From: Carposina sasakii
Taxonomy: Eukaryota; Arthropoda; Insecta; Lepidoptera; Carposinidae
DNA: 64,000 nucleotides
Direction: 5' to 3'
Assembly: GCA_014607495.2 (NCBI GenBank)
Contig: CP053167.1
Location: 1,736,001 to 1,800,000 of the forward strand
Part shown: piece after piece, positions 57,891 to 64,000 of the stretch
Layout of the letters: each line of letters opens with the position of its first letter
Position numbering within the stretch: position 1 is the stretch's first letter
The notes under the pieces: model-generated
Told to the model about the DNA's origin: nothing
The model's database searches: none
Seen by the model: the letters and a program-made list of their open reading frames with translations, nothing else
Translations under genes and position numbers: made by a program

Positions 57891-59873
57891 TCAATCAGAA
57901 TCACTATCTAAATTATCGCAATCGAAAAACTCCATGTGCGGCTGCGTACCACTTGGACCAGCCACCACTGACAATGAAGCATCTAGCGACGGAATCTCGG
58001 TAAGGACTGAGATTTCATCATTTGATGACTCGTTGTCTGAAGAATTTACGGAATATTCTTCATCTTCTTCCACTTCTTCTTCAACCGGACATGTGATACT
58101 ACGGTTTAATAAATTCCAGTTATATGCAACGTATGCAATTTTGGCGGCTCTTTCAGCTGTAAGGCGGTTTCTTAATTTATTATGTATCCTCCCATGTGTA
58201 CTGAAAGAGCGCTCAACAGCAGCTGATGTACAGGGCGCAGTAAGAATACGCAAAGCGATTTTACTCAGTGAAGTGGAGCTGCAAATGCCTTTCCACCAGG
58301 TCGTTGGGCTCATAGATGTCACACTTTTCCATACAAATGCTTTTCCCCACAATCTTCCATCTTTCGCTCTAAAGCTTGCAAGATTTTCTGCAATGTCTAT
58401 GTTGAGCTGATTTGCGATTGTGTGAATATATTCCATAGCTACCACCTCTTCTTCAGAATCCAGTTCAGATCCTTGCGTAGCTGGGTCCAACATGTAGGCA
58501 GCTAGATGTATTGGTTTTATACACATTGCCATTCGATGGAATGTTGCCATGAGAATGTCATTCTTTTCATCTTCATTCAGCATACTCACCTGCAGCAAAG
58601 CGAACTCCAGTTCAGACTTCATATTTCGCAATGTCAGAAAAACAGTGTGCATATTTAGCTTGTCTGATTCAAGTTTAAAAATAACCTGCGTTACCGGTTT
58701 TATAATATCAATAATTTGTTTTGTTTTATCCCAAAAATCTTCGTTTAGCAAGTTATGTTTTGTGTTTGTTGGTAACATTGAAGCCTTTTCATGGACTGCT
58801 AAAGTTTGTAGGGCAAGTTTAGTTTTTATTAGGCTTTGCAAGCTAATGCAATATGAACCCCAGCGTGTTTTGCATGGCAGTTTCAGGGTCTCTCCAGCCT
58901 GTTTTTGCTTTACCGCCGATGCCAGAATCGAAGTTAAAACTTGGCTTTTTTTTATCGACTTAACGCATTCAATGGCTATGTTCAGAGCTATTTTCAATTT
59001 TTCTGTGCGCAAAATGTCATGACATAATAAGTTAAGTGTGTGTGCAGCACAATTCAAATAGGTTATGTGCGGTTGAGAATCTTTTACAAGCTTGAATGCT
59101 TTTTGTATATTTTTGGCATTATCACCCACCAATGCAAAAAATTTATCTCTTCCGTATTCGTTCATAACTTTCAGTATTTCCTGAGCTAGATATTCACTGG
59201 TGTGGCGATTGTCGGCAGTATCCAAGCTTTTCACAAATACTGGCTCTGGTTTTGAAATTAGGAAGTTTATTATACCCTCATTGCGAACATCGCTCCAACC
59301 ATCACATTGCAGATGTAGGTAGCTCTGCATGCTGAGATCTTCAATTGTCTCTTTCCGCATGTCACCATGAATCTTGTCTAAGTATGTTGTTGACAATGTT
59401 TTTCGGGAGGGCAGTGTATACAATGGTTGAAGTTTTTCAAAGAATTCAATCCAAAGTGGATGTTCCACCATTACGAAGGGTGACCCAGTGACAAATATAG
59501 CTTTGGATAAAGCCATATCTAAGTCATGCTTGTCTCCTTTTGCCAACGGATTCACTCGTGGATTTGCTGATGGCATTATAAGTGTAGCACTCTCTGCATT
59601 TGGTGAAACGTTTTCCTTTTGTCCTTCATCAACTCTGAAACTTCTTGGTATTGACGGTTTTTTGACAATATCAGCATTCTTTTTGGGTTTCGACAGTGTT
59701 TCTAATATCTCAGCTTTGAAGTTAGCAGGACATTTCAAACATTTCTGCAAATGTTTTTCCATTCTGACTACATTCGCAGTAGTGTATTTAATGTCACAGT
59801 GAGAGCACATAATGGTTTTGTCATCTCTCACTCTAAAATGTTTCCAAATATTTTCTTTTTTCGGCTTCCCCAT
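57891..59873 (-). CDS. hAT transposase with BED finger, intact
   Basis: The likely start is MGKPKKENIWKHF at 59873, just after a TTTTCAG acceptor, giving about 660 residues. Order: BED zinc finger (CSHCDIKYTTANVVRMEKHL, then QKC), catalytic region with LQCDGWSDVRNEGIINFLIS and FFALVGDNAKNIQKAFKLVK, cysteine/histidine CAAHTLNLLCHDIL, and the C-terminal hAT dimerisation domain ILTAPCTSAAVERSFSTHGR. An acidic tail follows. No stops or frameshifts. The presence of a solo LTR in its 5' part could affect expression. Confidence 0.94.
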   Translation of the reverse strand: MGKPKKENIWKHFRVRDDKTIMCSHCDIKYTTANVVRMEKHLQKCLKCPANFKAEILETLSKPKKNADIVKKPSIPRSFRVDEGQKENVSPNAESATLIMPSANPRVNPLAKGDKHDLDMALSKAIFVTGSPFVMVEHPLWIEFFEKLQPLYTLPSRKTLSTTYLDKIHGDMRKETIEDLSMQSYLHLQCDGWSDVRNEGIINFLISKPEPVFVKSLDTADNRHTSEYLAQEILKVMNEYGRDKFFALVGDNAKNIQKAFKLVKDSQPHITYLNCAAHTLNLLCHDILRTEKLKIALNIAIECVKSIKKSQVLTSILASAVKQKQAGETLKLPCKTRWGSYCISLQSLIKTKLALQTLAVHEKASMLPTNTKHNLLNEDFWDKTKQIIDIIKPVTQVIFKLESDKLNMHTVFLTLRNMKSELEFALLQVSMLNEDEKNDILMATFHRMAMCIKPIHLAAYMLDPATQGSELDSEEEVVAMEYIHTIANQLNIDIAENLASFRAKDGRLWGKAFVWKSVTSMSPTTWWKGICSSTSLSKIALRILTAPCTSAAVERSFSTHGRIHNKLRNRLTAERAAKIAYVAYNWNLLNRSITCPVEEEVEEDEEYSVNSSDNESSNDEISVLTEIPSLDASLSVVAGPSGTQPHMEFFDCDNLDSDSD

Positions 59874-60116
59874 GTTTAAGTCTGAAAACAAGATTAATAT
59901 TCTTATGTTTAAAAATTTGCCCAAAAAATAAATTTACAAGATCATACAATACATAGAAAATAAAAAATTACGAGCAATTAGAATATGGTTAGAATAAATA
60001 CCTATATATTTTGTACAATAAAATCTATTCTCTATTAGAATGAGTACAGATTATTTACAAAAATAATGAAAATAAAACATTTATTGATTGCAAAATAAAG
60101 AAGAATCAAAGGTACT

Positions 60117-60590
60117 GTTACGTACTGGGTACGGGTGATTCGGAGCTGCCGATTAAAAGGTAAGCGTAGGTGTTAGAACTCTATATTAGGTGGAGCAGGT
60201 TACAAAATTCCAGCACTTATCACTATAACTCTAGTACAAGACACTTCCAATAGTTCACTGTAAACTTCTTCACTATACACTATCGCTGGTATCGTTTTCC
60301 TTAGCTTATTTAGCTTCCAATCTTATTCAAAGATTGAACTAAGACTGATCCGCCGTATTTATACGGCTCGACGTTCGGTCCCGAACATTCGGGAATATAC
60401 CCGAGCGACCCATCTACAAAAACCCCGTATGTTATCCGGGCAAGCCTGGAACGTTCTCGGGCGTTCATTCAACAACACTTAAATTAAACACGCCGACACT
60501 ACAACAGAACATGCTAGTAAACGATATTGCGTTCTATTCTGCTACTAGCGACATCTAGTGAGCTAATGGGTAAACTCCCCGGTCGTAACA
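60117..60590 (-). mobile_element. Solo LTR, 474 bp
   Basis: The segment starts TGTTACG and ends CGTAACA and is flanked by the 4-bp duplication GTAC (60113-60116, 60591-60594). On the minus strand it contains CCGTATAAATACGG (TATA box) followed by an ATCAGTC initiator-like sequence. No internal retroelement sequence remains, so it is the product of LTR-LTR recombination. Confidence 0.88.
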
Positions 60591-61819
60591 GTACCATCAG
60601 GATTCTATGTTATATTCTAAATGTCTGCAAAATGTTAAAATAATAAAATAAAAAGTACTTACGAATCAAGAAGTATTCACCAGTGTCCGGTTTTGATAGT
60701 CCAAATCACAGATAACAGTCACAGTAACAATTTAACAAGCCAAGTCGTCGTATAAATGAGAATCAGAGTCCAATAAACAAGCGTGATCGAAACAGTATCC
60801 TTCAAGACATACGGCACAGCAGTAGACTATCAGAAGACTAATAACAGACTGAAGTAAAAGACATGTTTGAGCACATAGTGTCATAAAACAGCTGCTTCGT
60901 ACTAATGAGGGTCGAATAGTTTCCCAGAAAACTTGAATACGAGACTGTAACAAAATTCTACGAAGAACAATAGAAACCCACGTACAAAAGATCTCATGCG
61001 GTAAACTTCTAAAGATAAAAACTTTATTGATCGCACGTGCGCCAGGTAGGCAATGTTTGTGTGTAGCCTAAAATGCATTCTACTTCAATTTTAAACGCAT
61101 CTTTGATGAATAAAGTAATATTTTTTAATAATATTTTATCTTCTCACCAAAATGAGAAGATACGGAAACTTACCGGTAATTTCTCAATCTTCTCAGAAGT
61201 TTCCACTTCGAGAAGATTGGGAATATTCTCGGCGCCCATCTCTAGTTGGCGCGGAAACTTCAACAATTTTCAAAACGACGATTTTTTTTTTAACAGATGA
61301 CATTTGTAAACTATTGACAGTTCCATGATTGCCAGTACTAAAAAAAGGTTTTAGGGTTTCCACACACGTTGATAAATCATTTTGTGAACAGGTAAATTGA
61401 TTGAGACCATGATCTATGGTCAAAAATCTGAGGTGGTAAATATTTGTCCCCTGCCTTATTAAGGGTTAACGAAGGGTGCGTACTCTATACATAAAATAAA
61501 GTAAGTTTATGCCAAAAAAAATGCTGGGAAAAAAAAATTAATAAAAAAAAAAAAATTACTTGATGTGGCGAAATTTATAGTGTCTAGTGTTTATGCTAGT
61601 TTATTTATAGACAGATATTAATTATTTCTCGTGAAAAAATCTTGCTACGTGCGTCTATGTGCATTTATGCAGAAAAATGCAGTCTATTTACTCAACTTTG
61701 GACCCTAATATTTTGGAAACCACACACTTCCCAGGTATGCTTCCATGGAGAAAAATGATCGTGATGATGAGGAGATTCCGTAGTTTTCGGGAACGTTGAC
61801 GACCAAAAATCACCCTGTA

Positions 61820-62078
61820 TATCGAGTTGAATAGGTATTTAAAAATATTTTTTAGGTTTCTCTCAACATTTTTCGATTCTACCAACCGTTTAGGATCTAT
61901 ATCGATTGAAAGTTGCGTAACAACCATTCTCGCATATAAGTTTTTAAACAGCAGCAAGACGAAAACTTCTTGCTGTTGGGTATGTTTCTTGAAGCGTACC
62001 TATTAGTAGCTAGGTACTCATAATAAAAAAGTATAAAATAAAAAAAACATAATTTAAAAAATTCAACAACCCTACTGC
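61820..62078. other. Unassigned AT-rich flank
   Basis: Nothing recognisable was seen between the split MITE and the next foldback. Confidence 0.4.
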
Positions 62079-62082
62079 TTAA

Positions 62083-62376
62083 AAAAGAACCAAATAATGT
62101 ACATATTATTTAACGAGTGCAGTAGTTGAAGAATAAAATATTTTCAAATGATCGTAATATAACAACTGAACAGCCAGGATCTATTAAAATATTATCTTGG
62201 CTGTCGGATAATGTATTCCGACTGTTCAGTTGTTATGTTACGATCATTAGAAAATATTTTATGTTCTTCAATAGTATTCATTCCATAATAATATTATAGA
62301 ATTCTAGATAACCGGACATCTAAGTATTTGTTTTTTCTTTTCAGTTTTTTTATTATGTACATTATTTGGTTCTTTT
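62083..62376. mobile_element. Foldback MITE with TTAA flanks
   Basis: The arms AAAAGAACCAAATAATGTAC and inner GATCGTAATATAACAACTGA are both repeated in inverse. TTAA lies at 62079-62082 and 62377-62380, suggesting mobilisation by a piggyBac-type enzyme. There is no ORF. Confidence 0.82.
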
Positions 62377-62380
62377 TTAA

Positions 62381-62661
62381 CCCTAGAGTGATCGCGTGGA
62401 GAGCATTTTGCCGCCCATACTTAAAACGATTTGTTATTACAAAATGCGGGTTATCTGATTATATATTTATGTTTAAAGGATAGAATAAAACATAAGTAAA
62501 TTTAAAATGCATTTCCTGCGAGTAAAAACACTGTCGTCTAACTCAACATACTTACTTACTTTTTTAGCACTTGTACTTGTTCAGCATTTCAGTTTTTGCC
62601 TGACTCACTCACACCCTGTATAACGTAGTTCTCACGTGTCACAGCATTACCAAAGTTACAG
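62381..62661. other. Unassigned flank
   Basis: A CACACCCTGTATA end-like sequence at 62609-62621 hints at another TA-flanked element, but no partner was found. Confidence 0.35.
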
Positions 62662-62798
62662 TCAAGATTGTATGAAAATTCCTGAGATATTTAATAATTC
62701 TCCATACTATCCGGAAAAATAAACATGTGATTTCGGGTCTCAAACAGTGGGCTGTTCGTATAGCTTTTCGCTTAACATACCCTTTTTGTTACACCCTG
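62662..62798. mobile_element. Foldback MITE copy 4, partial
   Basis: It carries AAGATTGTATGAAAATTCCT, AATAAACATGTGATTTCGGG and the complete right end CTTTTTGTTACACCCTG followed by TA. The left arm is missing. Confidence 0.85.
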
Positions 62799-63024
62799 TA
62801 TATACAATATTATTAATCAACTCTACAAAAATACCATATCACCATATTAAAATGAATTAAAACTGTTTATATGTCATATCATATACGTAATCCAGTCATA
62901 ACATACGCTTAATTTTTATTTAAGAATTGTATTGCTATTGAAATAGATATTCACAGAAAAGTTAATTGGATTTGAATTACAAGCATAGGTATACGTATTG
63001 TAACAAAATTATATTCTTAAGTAA

Positions 63025-63600
63025 AGTGGCCAGTACTTGGTCTTGTTGGTCTTTCATCCAAAAAATCTTCAAGTTCTGCAAACCATTTCTTGATTGTACT
63101 TTGTCTTACCGCTTCTCTAGCTTTATTATTACCTTCAGATTCACGAACAGCAACTTCGGGATGTCTCTGATAGAAGAGAAGAAGAAATCCCTGATACCAA
63201 GACTGTCCAGGTCGTTTGCATTTTTTAAGTTTATTAGCTTCTCTGATGTCGTTAATTTTTTTTATTAATTAATTATTTCAACAGTGTCCAACAAGCGCTC
63301 TTTATTAATAGGTATTCCGCATTTTGCTAAGTCCAGTCTACTACTTTTTGTTCACCTTCAAATCCTAGAATAGGAGCTGGGCCTACCTTTCGAGGCTGTT
63401 CTGGAACTCTACCTTTTATTCTATCTTGCACTGTTGCTCTTACAGATTGATTTTCTTGTCTTATAGCTTTAAGAGCTTTGGTCAATGCTTCTTCGCTGTA
63501 TTTAAAATTTGTTCTCTTTTTTAATGTAACTTTCTTTAGTTTATGATCAGGTTTATCAGTCTCGTAAAAAAACGAGATCCTTTTTTGCTGCAGGAGGCAT
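63025..63600 (-). pseudogene. Pogo-like transposase N-terminal fragment (P7)
   Basis: On the minus strand an ATG at 63600 begins MPPAAKKDLVF. After a frame break come NFKYSEEALTKALKAIRQEN (psq HTH) and, past another break, NKLKKCKRPGQSWYQGFLLL then FYQRHPEVAVRESEGNNKAR, the second CENP-B-type HTH. Coding stops before the first catalytic Asp (last readable part STIKKWFAELEDFLDERPTR). It is a truncated, lesioned copy, and its ends were not found. Confidence 0.7.
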
Positions 63601-63609
63601 CTAATAAAA

Positions 63610-64000
63610 ATGTATTAATAAATATACAATCGCAGTGACACTTCACTGAGATAGTGTAACAGTAATAGTAGAATCATGCGGTGTGTCAGACCTAATGTTG
63701 GTTTTGCCATAAAGGTGAACTGTGTAGCAGCTCTCCTGGATTTCGTCTTTAGGCGACCTTAACTCTTATTAGCTCCACGTTGGTGGCTATTAAGCCCCGA
63801 ATCGCTAACTTATGCCTGACAGACCGTAACAAATCGCACCTTGGGGTGGTGACCGTTGCCAAAGCAAAAGCTTTGCGATTTATTTATTTTTGGGTTGTTT
63901 AAATTCACCTCCTTTTTTGTTTGGTAGCGGTTTCATTTTTGGGGTGCGAACATAGAAAGTAACATATAATTAGACAATCGACAAACAAGTGTTAATGCTT
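63610..64000. other. Unassigned, possibly repetitive
   Basis: The compositionally mixed stretch at 63660-63960 (GGTGGTGACCGTTGCC and TTGGTGGCTATTAAGCCCCG) looks like part of a repeat cut by the window end. No identification is offered. Confidence 0.3.

Larger units (their letters stand above)
57286..61244 (-). mobile_element. hAT element nested in pB4, carrying a solo LTR
   Basis: The ends are TAGAGATGGGC and GCCCATCTCTA, with the exact 8-bp duplication GTTGGCGC (57278-57285, 61245-61252). The subterminal regions carry TTCTCATTTTGGTGAGAAGA (57360) and its inverse (61140), and several GGAAACTT motifs. Confidence 0.95.
54854..61465 (-). mobile_element. piggyBac element pB4, containing a hAT
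   Basis: The ends CCCTTAATAAGGCAAGG and the inverse of CCCTTAATAAGGCAGGGG lie between TTAA at 54850-54853 and 61466-61469. Without the nested hAT (57286-61244 plus 8 bp) the length is about 2.65 kb, usual for the superfamily. Confidence 0.94.
54826..61817. mobile_element. MITE split by a nested piggyBac (second copy of 37967-38338)
   Basis: The left remnant 54826-54853 (CAGGGTGTTTTTTTGTGGCC) and the right part 61466-61817 (TTAACGAAGGGTGCGTACTC to AAAATCACCCTG) together reproduce the 372-bp element seen uninterrupted in AIFM1 intron 9, in opposite orientation. TA flanks both outer ends. Confidence 0.88.

Noticed and set aside
57934..58410. 158-codon plus-strand open frame
   Set aside because: It is antisense to the intact hAT transposase; its openness is a shadow of that gene.
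62609..62622. CACACCCTGTATA as the end of a further element
   Set aside because: No partner terminus or TSD could be found.

Overview
The window is insect nuclear DNA, most likely from a moth or butterfly. It has spliced genes, AT-rich introns, RTE-type LINE tails with the CAGTGGACTGCAATAGGCTG ending common in Lepidoptera, and a tRNA-derived SINE. The species cannot be named from the sequence. All coordinates were read by eye; most element ends rest on terminal repeats plus target-site duplications (TSDs), and splice sites on GT/AG, phase and protein continuity.

One host gene runs left to right from before the window to at least 38646: the mitochondrial flavoprotein apoptosis-inducing factor (AIFM1 type). 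Ten exons join in phase (380-482, 823-905, 3509-3670, 4027-4109, 4510-4635, 26654-26744, 29792-29877, 34476-34602, 37814-37937, 38519-38646). A possible terminal exon lies at 40223-40298. The N-terminal part is outside the window. No second host gene was recognised.

The rest is a dense, nested collection of transposable elements. Intron 1 (483-822) holds a MITE next to the splice acceptor. Intron 2 holds Helitron and piggyBac relics. Intron 5 (22 kb) holds a foldback MITE, an IS4EU/ISL2EU-like relic, an almost intact Harbinger with two interlocked genes (7950-10660), two back-to-back pogo-like elements (P1 12044-16726, P2 16731-19365), a mariner-like relic and two hAT elements. Intron 6 holds an intact piggyBac (27025-29519). 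Intron 7 holds RTE, gag and foldback copies plus pogo-like P3 (31802-34449). Beyond 38.6 kb lie SINEs, an integrase fragment, a CR1/L2-like LINE, P4 (43481-46762), a core-deleted pogo derivative (P6), P5 (47940-53245) with an intact piggyBac inside, a Jockey-like RT fragment, and a four-layer nest at 54826-61817: MITE, piggyBac, hAT, solo LTR.

The most interesting theme is the pogo-like set. Six of these elements (P1-P6) retain a transposase C-terminus, and each ends in one of two modules. P2, P3, P5 and P6 end in a C4HC3 PHD-type finger. P1 and P4 end in a shared domain of about 85 residues that I cannot name. Each element also carries its own short motif repeated in both orientations near its ends. 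This looks like a set of related transposons that have diversified both DNA recognition and a possible chromatin-reading tail. Seven transposase genes still have long uninterrupted reading frames (P1, P2, P5, three piggyBacs, one hAT), so much of the activity was recent.
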